DNA of 64,000 bases from Salticus scenicus (lineage: Eukaryota > Arthropoda > Arachnida > Araneae > Salticidae): assembly GCA_963930645.1 (NCBI GenBank), contig OZ005649.1, forward strand, positions 380,513,887-380,577,886. The letters are read 5' to 3'. A model generated the notes under the pieces. It saw nothing but the letters and a program-made list of their open reading frames with translations. It made no database searches and was not told the origin of the DNA. Below, piece after piece: positions 47,581 through 58,469 of the stretch (positions within the stretch are counted from its first letter, which is position 1; each line of letters begins with the position of its first letter). The translations under genes and the position numbers were made by a program.

Positions 47581-47740
47581 AAACAAGCAGGTAGTAGTAT
47601 GCAAGTGCCCTTTATTTCACGAATATTTTCAAAACAATCCAACATATATATCATTTATACAACAAAAATTACGAAAACAGTGTTGTATACAACACTGAGA
47701 CAAATATCAATTGTTTAAGAACAGTAATCAACAGATTGTT
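47581..47740 (+). repeat. Dispersed repeat shared with 30.84 kb, copy 2
   Basis: Collinear with 30838-31010. One frame stays open longer here (KNKQVVV...HEYFQNNP...QQKLRKQCC) and ends at TGA near 47696. It may be the tail of an unrecognised transposon protein; no catalytic motif is visible. Confidence 0.5.
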
Positions 47741-47744
47741 CGAA

Positions 47745-48530
47745 CTTGGAAGTTATTTCCTCGCCAAAGTCGAAACTCGTAACAGCTAACTTAATAATAA
47801 AATAAAATTCTGTTGTTACTTCCCTTGTGGCTGTGCATTTATTTTTATTGCATGAACAAAAAAAAAAAAAAAAAAAGGGATAAAAGTAAAAGAATAAAAG
47901 AATTTTCTTTTTTTTTTTACTAATTCCAAAAAGCGAAATTTTTTAATTAAAAATATTTGATGAAACAAGAAAGTTTTTATTAATAGCATACATATTTTTT
48001 TGTTTTGTACTAATTGGATTCGTACCCTTAACTAATTTACAGCAGCACATTATTCTCTTTACTTGTTGAACGGTAAATCTATGGTTTAGCGAATTCACTC
48101 AGACTAATCCCTTTGAGGAAAGACCTAGTTAAGCATTGCTAGAACTGACTTTTTTGTTGGGTTTAGCATTGTTAAAACTTTCCAACATTATTTAAGATTG
48201 ATTTTGACTTCGGTTTGTTTATCTGTGTGTTTACCTTTCTGTTTGTCTGCACTTTATCCTTTCAGCCGACGCGCTGCTTATACAGACCTGAAAGGTCGCG
48301 CGTATTTTTCACATACACTACAGTAAAATATGTATTTTCAAGTATCTGAATATTTGAATTATACTATAACCATTTTAATATTAATGAGAAAATTCAGTTG
48401 GTACTTGAGTTGAGATTCACCGCTAGTGAAACTCTCATATACATGCACCCACTGGAAGGTTAATTTTAGTTAATATTTATGCAATGTGTTAAAATTAACT
48501 TTTCTTATTAAATTTCAATAAGATATCTTC
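47745..48530. other. AT-rich spacer with one TCTG-like stretch
   Basis: Poly(A) near 47858-47876. At 48200-48300 a CTGTGTGTTTACCTTTCTG run followed by CGACGCGCTGC and GACCTGAAAGGTCGCGCG looks like another modular repeat head, unassigned. Confidence 0.4.
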
Positions 48531-48655
48531 TCTAACTAGTGGATCTGCAGATCAGGAGCCTCAATGTCCTATTTGCATTAACCATTATTAACAGATCATT
48601 TTTATTTATTCCATATTATATTATATTATATGAAATATATATGAAATATAATGGA

Positions 48656-49464
48656 TAAAAAAGAGGTAAGAAATTAATATTGTTACATTTTAAATTATTA
48701 TTTTCATATTTTCAGGGTATTTTTTTTTTATATTTCAGAGTAATATATCAAAATGAATTAAAAGAGATTTAAGCATAAAAAACAACGAACAGAAATTACA
48801 ATCGCGATTATTTGGAAAGAAATAAACAAATAAATCATTCAAGCATTTGATATCAGGAAATATTCTACAAATAAGTTTAATGAGCAATAAAAAAGTATCT
48901 GGCGCCGGAAAGATTCAATACAAGAATTAAATTAGCGATGTTAAAAAAAATAAAAGATTTATGATTATAAATTAGGGTTTGATTACTTATGTCAAATACA
49001 AAGCAATAAAAAATTGTATTAATGACTTGGAAAATTGGCGGGTTAAGGTACCAGACGGTCTGGGAAAAACGAAAGTACAGCCAATAAGGAACAATGGAGA
49101 GGCGGTTATCAAATGGACAGCCAATTATAGAAAATGGGAGGGAGGTAGGAATACGCCAAATTACACCGAAAATTAAAAGTTTAAAAGATGGAACTCGTCA
49201 AAATTTGGGATTTTCCTTGATTAGCTCTTGCTAGTAAAATCTAATAAATCTGTGCCACCGAATTTGAACGTTAACGTGCGAGGCCGGGCCAGGGCGCCGG
49301 CAGATTCCGTTTAACATGACGGGGCCACTTTCAAGACCGCATCAATCTTCATTGCCCTACCAGACTCGGATCCTCAGCCCTGGAATGGATTTGAAATAAA
49401 TACTTTTCCAGTTAGCCTGTCTAGATTACTTAAGTGTTTCACAAATGTCACATAGAAATACGTC
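48656..49464. mobile_element. Unidentified insertion within family B, about 0.8 kb
   Basis: This stretch has no counterpart in the two intact family B copies, whose (TA)n tract is continuous. It contains two CAGCCAAT boxes (49078 and 49118 regions), GAGGCGGTTATC, an AATAAA (about 49244) and a GC-rich block at 49260-49385 (GGCCGGGCCAGGGCGCCGGC). A 65-codon open frame lies at 48979-49176, with no known domain. It could be a solo LTR-like or other non-autonomous element. Exact ends are blurred by TA repeats. Confidence 0.45.
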
Positions 49465-50164
49465 ATATATATATATATATATATAAATATATTGATTGGA
49501 CTCGATTTACTCGCTACATAAACAGATACGTTTCTTAGGGGGGTCTGCAGCAGCCCTCAATCCCCCGCAGTATCTTTCTTTCTATACCTATCTCTATACA
49601 TGTGTATGTTATACATTTTCCTACTAACAGCCTTCTATTACTCTCTTTTAACTTATAATTACTTGTACCAAATTTAGTGCAAAAATATTACATAACATAT
49701 CAGAATTACTTTGTGTAACCCTGTAAACTAATTACCAATTCCATACCCACAATTTTCTACATAAAACACATTTTTTTAAACATTCTAACAACATTCCATT
49801 ATATTTAATGGGTGTAACCAGGTAAAACACACTTTTAAGAAATACCGTCTATATACAGTAATTGTAAGAAATTCTTTTTTGTGTATTTGAAAAGAAACCA
49901 CAGTTACTATATACACCAATGAAAAGAATACACCTAATTAATTATAACTCATTAATATTTCAATCTAATTTGACATCATTCAGATGATTAAAGTATATCA
50001 TCAGAATATCTTTGGTGTTGTTCTATAAATAAATTATTATGTCTATACACTGTAAAGGAAAAAAAAAACTACTTTTCTTCTTTAATATTGACTGTTAAAA
50101 TAAACTTTTCGAAGCTCCAAGTATTGCGCAGTACTATTTGTGAATTCCCCCCCTTCTCATCGAA

Positions 50165-50382
50165 CGATGTCACGTGACTCACTCAAAAAAGAGAACTATG
50201 ATTATCTTTTGTTTTAGTTAGTATTGTGATGTTGCGTTGTGCAAAGATGTAATAGTGACTCTCTAGCCGATTGTTCGAAAATGTTACTCGTAAAATTAAT
50301 CCGTATCATTTCTTTTGTAAATAGTTACTTCTTCTGTATGTTGTGTTTAATTATGTGTTTCCGTCTTAAAAATTAAAAATTA
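50165..50382. other. Candidate LTR-like segment
   Basis: Non-coding sequence next to the protease stop, with TGTCACGTGACTCACTC at its left, then TTTTGTAAATAGTTAC and TGTATGTTGTGTTTAATT. It resembles the U3/R-type sequence of arthropod Gypsy-like LTRs in general style. No second copy exists in the window for confirmation. Confidence 0.25.
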
Positions 50383-51003
50383 TGTTTTAAGTGTGATATC
50401 AAATTTCTGCTTTGGATTATCATGGTAATACCATATATGATTTCGAATATCCAGAACGATTCCAGCAGTACGCAAAAAATCATTTCCTAACAATGTTCGG
50501 TTATTCTTTGCAGTAGGTAACGCAAACAAAGTTATTCGGAAAGATCGTCCTTCAATTTGTACGTCTACTTCGGCTGAATAGATTTCAATTTCTTTTTGGA
50601 GACCATCAGCTAATGTTACATTCATACAAGTTTTCTCAAATTCTACACCTCGTTTTGTTAAGAGGCGATATAATGTTTCACCAGCTATAGTGTGACTGGC
50701 TCCAGTGTCAGCACACACTATTCCATTTATTCCATTAATTTTTACTCTTATAAGTGTCGACTGAGGTTCTTCGATAGATAATGACTGAAAGTGAATAGTT
50801 TTGAGCTCAGCTAAACTTTTCCTAGAAGAGGGGGAGCAGGCGGAGCATTTAGCCTTAATAACACCTGGTTTGCCACAACCATAGCAACTAACACGTGGTC
50901 GATCTTCATTTTTCGTATAATCTCTCGATGACGCAATTTTAGGATTTTGGGGGTGATTTTCGGAGTATTGTTCACAATGATAATTTCGTTCCCGAAATAA
51001 CAC
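50380..51003 (-). pseudogene. Gag-protease fragment of an LTR retrotransposon
   Basis: The 207-residue frame joins a nucleocapsid-like zinc motif to a retropepsin. Residues 40-56 read CYGCG...CSAC: C40, C43, C53 and C56 form CX2CX9CX2C, with V where the usual CCHC knuckle has H. The aspartic protease follows, with ADTGA at 98-102 (catalytic D99) and LLGND at 171-175. The first 20 or so residues are probably antisense to the integrase fragment, so the true homology begins near 50950. After the protease the frame stops at 50380 with no reverse transcriptase. It would process retroelement polyproteins if intact. It is a truncated domestic retroelement remnant, not a host gene. Confidence 0.75.
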
Positions 51004-51171
51004 CGTACTTGAAGAAATTTGCCGATTTCACGAAACAAGTACGAGATCGAATTGAGGAAAGACAAGACCAGCATAAACGCTATGTATACAGAAAATTTAA
51101 AAAGGCTCCTTCTCTCAAGCAAGGTGACAAGTTCATTCTTATCGATACTTTCCAAAGACTCGATAACACTG
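50976..51171 (+). pseudogene. Integrase C-terminal fragment of an LTR retrotransposon
   Basis: About 65 codons are open without an ATG, from NDNFVPEITPYLKKF through QVRDRIEERQDQHKRY to SLKQGDKFILIDT. This matches in style the region after the integrase core in Gypsy-like pol, where a basic helix precedes a P..GD.V.. strand. The catalytic core lies upstream in a real element and is absent here; the frame opens just after a stop at 50940. Homology ends at the poly(T) of the host repeat. It lies on the strand opposite the gag-protease piece. Confidence 0.65.
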
Positions 51172-51172
51172 T

Positions 51173-51194
51173 TTTTTTTTTTTTTTTTTTTTTT
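51173..51194. repeat. Poly(T) tract at the insertion border
   Basis: About 22 T residues. The other family B minus copy has the corresponding poly(T) at 52696-52712, which shows this tract belongs to the target repeat and marks the right border of the retrotransposon block. Confidence 0.85.
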
Positions 51195-52012
51195 GTACGT
51201 AAACATACTTTTAAGTATCTTTTTAATGCGTGTCAGTTCCATTATCTTGAATGCAGCATAAAAGCATTAAAATAGGCTTCAATAGAAATTTCTCCATAGG
51301 CTCTAATGTCCCAAAATCCTTTTCTATGTCTCTGTAAATAAACATTGTATACACCAGTAAAAACTATTCCACTTATTCCATGTTTTTCATGAATAACTGC
51401 TCGACGTTTGGCATAATTTGGATGGTTATGTGAGATTGTCGGAAAACTTTTGTAAGGTTCTGTATCATAACTATGAAAAATAAGCACACATATTTTCTAC
51501 ACAAAACAAAAGTTTAAGTATCTGAAAAGTGTACGTTAATTTCATTTAACTCAATACAGAGTAACGATGTTAAAATGCATTTCAACGAAATTCACCTCAT
51601 AGGCTATAATGATATGAAATATTTTGGTGTGTCCTGTACACGAAAAATAAACAATATATAGACCAAATATTATACAGTTATGTTTGTATAGCCTCTAAAC
51701 ATGTGTACCAATTTCGAAATCAATTGGGGAATTTTCGCGGCCGCTATTGAAATATATACAATCTATGTCCATAGGCCGTAATGATAAGAAAAATTTTGGC
51801 GTTTCCCTGTACACGGACTACAAATACACTCCATCCCCAAAACTATACAGCTAATTTCGTGTGGCACATAAACATGTGCACCAAATTTCAAGTCAGTAAC
51901 GGGATTTTTGTGGCCGCTATCGCAAGACAAACGAACAGAGAGACAATCAGACAACCGAAAATCTTTTTCAGTCTCCACAAGGAGGTCTGCACTGGCGTTT
52001 CGGCAAGGAGTG

Positions 52013-52087
52013 GATCTGTAGATTAGGTGCCTCAACGTCCCATTTCCATCATGCATTGTTAACAGATCATTTTTATTTATTCTTTAT

Positions 52088-52137
<50 letters not shown>

Positions 52138-53596
52138 ATTCGATTGACTTCCTAAATAAACAGAAACATTTCTGTGGTGGGCTGCTGCCCCTTTCAGCCC
52201 CCTACTGTATTTCTCTTTCTATAACTATTTGTATATGTATCCATATATATGTATTTCTAATAACTGATAAACACGTATTAATTGCTTGTAATTCATAAAT
52301 ACTCGTACCAAATTTCATCTTAAATGATTAAATAACGCATCGGAATTATTTTAAGTAACCTTTTAAATTAATTACCAGTGCACGGTCCCACAGTTTTCCA
52401 AAGAAAAGCGTGCTTTTAAAAGTTTAATAAAATTTCATTATATTTAATGGGGTGTAATCATGTTAAAATACACTTTTAAGAATTACCGACTGTAGACCGT
52501 AATAGTTCAAAATTACTTTATGTATCACGGAAAAGTAGCCACAGTAATTATATACACTAAAGAAGAATACAACTATTTAATTAATTATAACTCATTAATA
52601 TTTCAACCTAATTTGACATCATTTGGATTATTACGGAATATCATCCAAATTCTTTTGTGTGGTCCCGTAAATAAATCACTTAAGCTGTACATATCCTTTT
52701 TTTTTTTTTTTTGAGTAAACATGCTTTTATGCATCTTTATTATGTATATTTTTTCCATTATGTTGAATGCAGCAAAAACACGTTAAAATGAGCATAAATA
52801 AAAATTTGTCAAAAATTAATAATGTCATGAAATTATTTTGCGTATCTCTGTAAAAGAACCATAAACACTGTATACAACAGTAAAAACTATTCAACTCTTT
52901 CTACGTTTTTCATGAATAATTGTTTGAAATTTCATATAATTTGGATCATTGTGGATATGGTCTAAACAGTTTTGTAAAGTCTTGTATATTAATTAGGAAG
53001 ACTAAGAGTACATATTTTTTGCAGAAAACATCAGTTTAAGTATTTCAGTAATGTACGCTATTTCGTTTCGTTGAATGCAGAGTAACGATGATAAAGTTCG
53101 TTTAAACGAAAATCACCGCATAGGCCGTAAGGATAAGATAATTTTGGCGTGTCCCTGTACACAGTCCATAATTATTGTAGATATAAAAATTTATACAGCT
53201 GTTTGTGTACAGAACCTGAACGTGTGCACCAATTTGCAAGTTTGTCGGAGGATTTTTGCGGCCGATTTTGTGGTACATATAAATTCTGTCTATAGGCCGT
53301 AATTATAAGAAAAACTTTGTACTGTCTCCGTACACGAACTACAAGTGGAATATACACCCAAAACTATACAGCTAATTCCATGTAGCTAGTAAACATGTAT
53401 ACTAAATTGCAAGTGAATAGCGTGAATTTTGCGGCCGCTATCGCGATATATACGGCTCAGGAACACATGTACCAATTTTCAAGACAGTAGCGTGATTTTT
53501 GCGACCGCTATCGCGAGATAGACAGACAGACACACAGACGGAACACAAAATCTTTTTGAGCCTCCACAGGGAGGTCTCTTACGTTTCGGCAATAAA
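52013..53596 (-). mobile_element. Family B element B-1, uninterrupted minus copy
   Basis: On the minus strand it starts near ATTGCCGAAACG (53596), then CCTCCCTGTGGAGGCTCAAA, GTCTGTGTGTCTGTCTGTC and units with TCGCGATAGCGG, CATGGAATTAGCTGTATAG and GTAGTTCGTGTACGGAGAC. It runs through the poly(A) tract (complement of 52696-52712), a GGGCAGCAGCCC hairpin (about 52180-52195) and (TA)n (52091-52133). It ends GATCCACT at 52013, directly joined to the head of B-2, so B-1 and B-2 form a head-to-tail tandem. Confidence 0.7.
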
Positions 53597-53599
53597 AAT

Positions 53600-54655
53600 G
53601 GTTTAAATAGCGCTTTTAGTCTGTGTACAAGAATGCACAAAATACTTCTGGTGCATTATTTCAGTGATAAGTTTTAGTTTAAAGTAATTTTTAACCTTTT
53701 CATCTTGCATCCAATTAGCATGCATTATTCAGGTACATAGAACTGATTTTCTTGCAGAATAAAGTGTTTTTAGCGTAGGTTCTTGGTTTACATGATTAGT
53801 TTACGGTTGTTGATATGCAATATGCGATATAAATAAAAGTTACTCAAATAGTTTTAGCGTTTGGAGTACTCTTTTAGTACATTATATGGCAGCTAAGTAA
53901 GATTGAGGCGATATATAGGGCTATACGAGCGCAATATTTTTCATTATTTTCTTTATAAATTAAACTATAAAAATGAATTTGTGAGATTCCCCTTTCCTCA
54001 TATTTAGAAAAGAAATATATTTTTGTAGATTTACTGTTTTTGGTCTATATAGAAATCTACACAAAAGCAATGTTGAATAGTTATTCTTCGAAATTAAATC
54101 CGTAATGGTATTTTTGATCCTTTTCTTTCTCAGAAAGAGACAATATATATATACTAGTATATAACCCTGTCAACAATGACGGAATGGGAAATAGTTAAGG
54201 TAGTGAATCAACGAATGCTTTGCCAGACACTATATTTAAACGGGACTAATGTGCAAGTTGTACCTGACGTGACTAATGTGGAAGTTGCAGCGAATAAACA
54301 AAATATTTCTTTTAACGAAAATACCTACTAACCCTGTACTGAATGATAGGTCTAATATTACGTACCATATTATATATCGTATTTATCGTAATATAACTCA
54401 GTACTTATTTCGCTTCCTTCTTCGACTCATTTTAATAAGTATTTTTTATATGCATGGGCAAATTTAGTATTTTTTAATTTCTCGCGTGAAAACATTATTT
54501 CACCTTATATCCCCCACACACACACACACACACTCATATATATATATATATATATATATAACAATAACTGGTAAATTTTTTGGCAACAATCATAAATTTA
54601 AATGTCCAATTTTGAAATTATTTTCATATTTTAATTAATTCTAAAATATCTCATC
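53600..54655. other. Unassigned spacer
   Basis: Mostly AT-rich. At 54243-54290 GGGACTAATGTGCAAGTTGT and CGTGACTAATGTGGAAGTTG form an imperfect direct duplication. (CA)n(TA)n lies near 54513-54560. No gene was recognised. Confidence 0.45.
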
Positions 54656-54658
54656 AAA

Positions 54659-54710
54659 ACTTCGTTACAAATAAGGTACCAAATGAAAGGTACCATATTT
54701 GTAACGAAGT
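54659..54710. repeat. Compact 52-bp hairpin
   Basis: ACTTCGTTACAAATAAGGTACC and its complement with a single mismatch (22-bp arms) flank an 8-base loop, AAATGAAA. The half-site AGGTACCTTATTTG recurs just downstream (54717-54731). It could be the core of a small MITE; it is short for an animal pre-miRNA. Confidence 0.75.
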
Positions 54711-54734
54711 AACCTTAGGTACCTTATTTGAAAC

Positions 54735-56860
54735 CTTATTTATTTTAACTAATTTGATAAATATGACGTCACAATCAACTGTTTGTTTATATCAGATATG
54801 TACATTATCATGATTGCAAGAAAATGATGTAATAACTATTAGCCCATAATTTTTATGATTGAATTTTATATTACATTTTAATTTTATTCTCCATGGGTAT
54901 TTTAGAATTGCAATGGTAGTTGTAAACTTTCGTTGAAATCTTTTTACATATTGAGATTAAGGGAAAAGTGTCAAAAAATGTACAGTTTTGAAAAATCTTT
55001 CTAATGATGTAACATTTATGTAGATTAATTAAAAAATTAAAAATAAAAGTGCATAGCATTTCTAAGGGGGGAAAAAAAGGCTACCAAAAGTCTCTGCTTT
55101 GAAGCGTTTTAACCGGAACTGTTCCTGACTGAAGATGGTCATTATTATTATTAATATATGTATATATATGCATATGTATGTATATATTATGGCCTAATCA
55201 CAGAGTAAAATACATTGATAGTGTTTAAATACTATAACGGGTAAGTGCAGTTGGAAAGTGCTTATAATCTATACGAACGACATGATTTTTATTTCATGTT
55301 TATAAATATGTTTGTAGATTCATTTGTGAAATTAGTCAATATCATTTTACAGAAGAAATTTGTTCCTGAACTAAACACTTCTGTGCAATATTTAATACAA
55401 ATTGTAAATTACAACTGACACATAATGCGTGCCGCTGGAAATTTCATCATTAATTTAGGCGACAGTTTAAAGGAAATATAATAAAAATACAAATAAATGT
55501 TCACTTGCTGTTTCATTTTAAACAGAAACAACTTTTTAATGCAGGTTTCTCTTTTGTTAAAGCAATTTGAAATGAAAATTATTATTCTGAGTTTTTAAAG
55601 TAATGATTTTGTAAATCTTTCCCTTCAAAACGAAAGTTTTTAAAAGTACAATTATTATCAGGAAAAGGCGTTTTAGTTGCTAAACAGATGAAAATGATGC
55701 TACATTCATTATGTGAATACTGAAAAATTTTATAATAGTTTGCAAACAATGCCCATTTCTCTCATTCTATAATTAATGTTAGTTTTTGTAGAATTTGTTT
55801 TGTTGTATTTTCTGAATATATGATACCCAAAACAAATAATTATATTCTTAAAATTATGTTTGTTCAAAGAATCTAATAATTTATAATTATATTTAGAACA
55901 GAGAGTTTGAACTTTCTCCGGCTAACATATAGATAAAAACTGATACAAACAAATAAACAAACTGATAATACGTGTAAAGTAATCCCAAAACGCAGGGAGG
56001 GTTTCTTCAGGGAAGCCCCCCCCCCTCCACCCCATGTAGGGAATAGAAAACGAGAGGTTTCTGAAGAAAGGTGTGCTTTTTAGCCAAAAAATACGTTTCT
56101 AGCCCCAACTTCTCATAGATGAAAGCAAAAATATATAGCAAACGAATTCAAGATTAGAATTGAATTAATACAAAGCGTTAAAAAAGCAATTAAATTAATA
56201 AATGAAGTGCAATAGTAAATATATCAATATAAAAATACAAAACTGTAAATATATATAAGGACAAATTTATATGACAAGTAGATTAAAAAACATTGAAACC
56301 CTCTCCCCCACCCCCGAAAAAAAAAAAAAGATCAAACCCTCTTCGGCAGGTAGGTTGAAGAGGATTCGCTCTTTTTGGATTTTGAAGTTAAAAATTCAAA
56401 TGATTAACATGATCAATCCTAAAGCTACTTTGAATCTGATTAAAATTGAAATAAAATAATATAATTAGAAATAAATGAAAGCATGCTTGTTTCCTAATTT
56501 TTTCTAGGGCTTGGTAGGAAAACAAACCATTCAAAGTATATGTTTTTCTGTTACAAAGGGAGCATAAGCTAAATTTCCATTTGTACCAAGCCAAAGCTTT
56601 TACTAACCACAAATCAAGACAGAAAAAGAAATTAAATTAAATAAAAAAAACTTTGAATTGATTAATTGAAACTGTGATTGAAAGAATCAGCTAAAAAACT
56701 GGACTCACAATATCGCCAAAAGTAGCCCTTAGTTTCCGTTTAAATCATAAATAACCATTTACGAATAATAAATCAATAAACAAAATCAATACACGATAAC
56801 TGAATATATTGAAATAATAATTGCTGGTTATAAAATATTCAGAAAAATATGTATATATAT
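54735..56860. other. AT-rich DNA, no gene seen
   Basis: Includes a GC-rich purine/pyrimidine patch at 55995-56040 (AGGGAGGGTTTC then CCCCCCCCCC) resembling the GC blocks of families B and D, but without their other modules. The open frames at 56.27-56.61 kb overlap one another on opposite strands and have no recognised domain. Confidence 0.45.
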
Positions 56861-56863
56861 ATA

Positions 56864-56952
56864 CAGTAGACGTTCATTATAACAAACCTCCGTGTCTCAC
56901 AGCTGAAGGTCTTTATGACGAGCGATCCCTATAGTGGATATAATTAAAAACT
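56864..56952 (+). mobile_element. Tigger/pogo-like terminal fragment
   Basis: CAGTAGACGTTCATTATAAC follows TA (56862-56863), and further on GGTCTTTATGACGAGCGATC and CTATAGTGG. This resembles the TIR and subterminal inverted repeat of Tigger/pogo transposons, which start CAGTAG and hold TTATAAC. Only one end is seen; the rest is missing or replaced. Confidence 0.5.
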
Positions 56953-56986
56953 TTATATATGCGCACTCAGCAGTCCAGTAAAAATA

Positions 56987-57476
56987 CACACTGAGAAAAA
57001 AAAATAAACCGTCTTCATCTAGAATGAATGAGGGGTCATTTTCAAAATAATTTAACTAGAAATATAGATTTCCGAGCTACGCGCATAAGGCACACCAATA
57101 AACTGAATAGACGAAATGATCGAGAATTTCTAGTCTACTCATTTCTAGATGATGAAGCAATATTCTGAATAATCTGAGTAATCTGAATCTTTTGTGTAGC
57201 GAGAAATTCTCGCTTGATTTTCTAGAACTGGGTAATAAACCAAGATTATAGTGGTGAAACCCGCCTCTGGTAGTCGCATTTATTTGCGGAGATTTTTAAA
57301 TATATTTGCCCTCGAGAATATAGGCAAACGCTCTAGAATTCTAATAAGGGTTTCTAGAACTCACTTTCAAAGGGGACTAAAATTTATAAGGATGACATGG
57401 AACTATTTTTTCTAGAGCCACAATTTAGATTCTGGATTTAGATTCTAGATGTCAGTTATAGAATTTTTTCTCAGTG
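56987..57476 (+). mobile_element. CACTGAG MITE, complete copy, 490 bp
   Basis: The left end is CACACTGAGAAAAAAAAA (preceded by TA at 56985-56986) and the right end GAATTTTTTCTCAGTG (followed by TA). The body aligns to the 46.2-kb copy throughout, with TTCATCTAGAATGAAT, GAGCTACGCGCATAAGG, GAAACCCGCCTCT and ACATGGAACTATTTTTTCTAG. A short GGATTTAGATTCT duplication occurs near the right end. Confidence 0.85.
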
Positions 57477-57479
57477 TAA

Positions 57480-58433
57480 ATGACTTTTAAGACTCTAACT
57501 AAATGCTCAAACTGTTTTCCATCATTGGTATTTAAACTAAAATTTTATCAATTCAAAATATAATTTGTAAAATGGAATTTAAATTAGAAAATACACGAAA
57601 AAAAGTATTGTATACTTACAAAACATTTATTTTCTCAACGCATTTGCTTTTCAACGCATTTCAGTGAAAACCATATAGTGCTTTGGCTATTTTTGAATAA
57701 CATATTATTTTTTTTTTTTTTGTAATTTTTGGATTACTCGGTACGTATATATATATATATATATATAATTTTAATTATTTAGTACCATTGTAACACTCAG
57801 CAGACAAAAGATAGATGAAGATACCAACATAAAATTAAATTTTAATTGAGATTTATTTCGGAAAAAAATAGTCACTGTATTAATTTAATTTGTGTACCAG
57901 TGATTGGTAAAAACAAGTTAAAGTACTTACGCAGAAGAGAAATGACACTAACATAACACATAAGCCTAACGATGAGAGAATTTGCAGAAACTATGAATTA
58001 TTAATAACAGTCAACATTTTAAAGAAAAGAGCAAGGATATAATCACCAAAGAGTTCCGTTAAAAGGAAAAAGAAAAAAAAAATGGAATTCATGAATTGAA
58101 AATTGGAATTTTAAATGCTGAAAAATAGAAATGTCCACCCATCAGGAAACTTGCATTTCTATCAGTATATGCTAGATTTTGGAAAACTGTATAGCTAATT
58201 CCAGCAAATACTTATACACACACAATACTTACACACACACACACGCACACATATATATATATGTGTGTGTGTGTGTGTTCATTTTGATGATAACAGACAC
58301 ACACGCAAAGAACAATCATTAAAAACCTGTTTTTGAGAATCTGCGCACAACAAAGGCGTAAACATATCAAAAAGTCAGTTTCGAAATTTCGTCCGAAATA
58401 CAAAGTATTCATTACAATACATGGGCAAGAGCA

Positions 58434-58469
<36 letters not shown>

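Larger units (their letters stand above)
50059..51171. mobile_element. LTR-retrotransposon mosaic inserted in family B
   Basis: The block lies precisely within the poly(A/T) tract of B-2; family B homology resumes at GTAAAGGA (50050s) and GTACGTAAACATACTTTTAAG (51195). It joins three pieces: an LTR-like segment (about 50165-50382), a gag-protease frame on the minus strand, and an integrase C-terminal fragment on the plus strand. The two coding pieces abut near 50950-50976. No reverse transcriptase, RNase H or catalytic integrase core is present, so the copy cannot move by itself. Confidence 0.7.
48536..52012 (-). mobile_element. Family B element B-2, broken by two insertions
   Basis: On the minus strand it starts near 52012 with CTTGCCGAAACGCCAGTGC, then CCTTGTGGAGACTGAAAAAG and a TCTG-type microsatellite. 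Units with GCGATAGCGGCC and GTGTACAGGGAAACGCC follow, then diverged units and a (TA)n stretch. It ends GATCTGCAGATCCACTAG at 48536, followed on that strand by T. Alignment to the other two copies shows foreign DNA at 50059-51171 (in its poly-A tract) and about 48656-49464 (in its TA repeat). Without these it is about 1.55 kb, the size of the other copies. Confidence 0.7.

Noticed and set aside
50811..51242. 143-codon minus-strand frame
   Set aside because: It overlaps the gag-protease frame in another register and crosses the poly(T) and the antisense of the integrase fragment; it has no independent domain.
54659..54710. Pre-miRNA call for the 52-bp hairpin
   Set aside because: The hairpin is too short with near-perfect arms and an 8-base loop, and there is no evidence of flanking basal stems.
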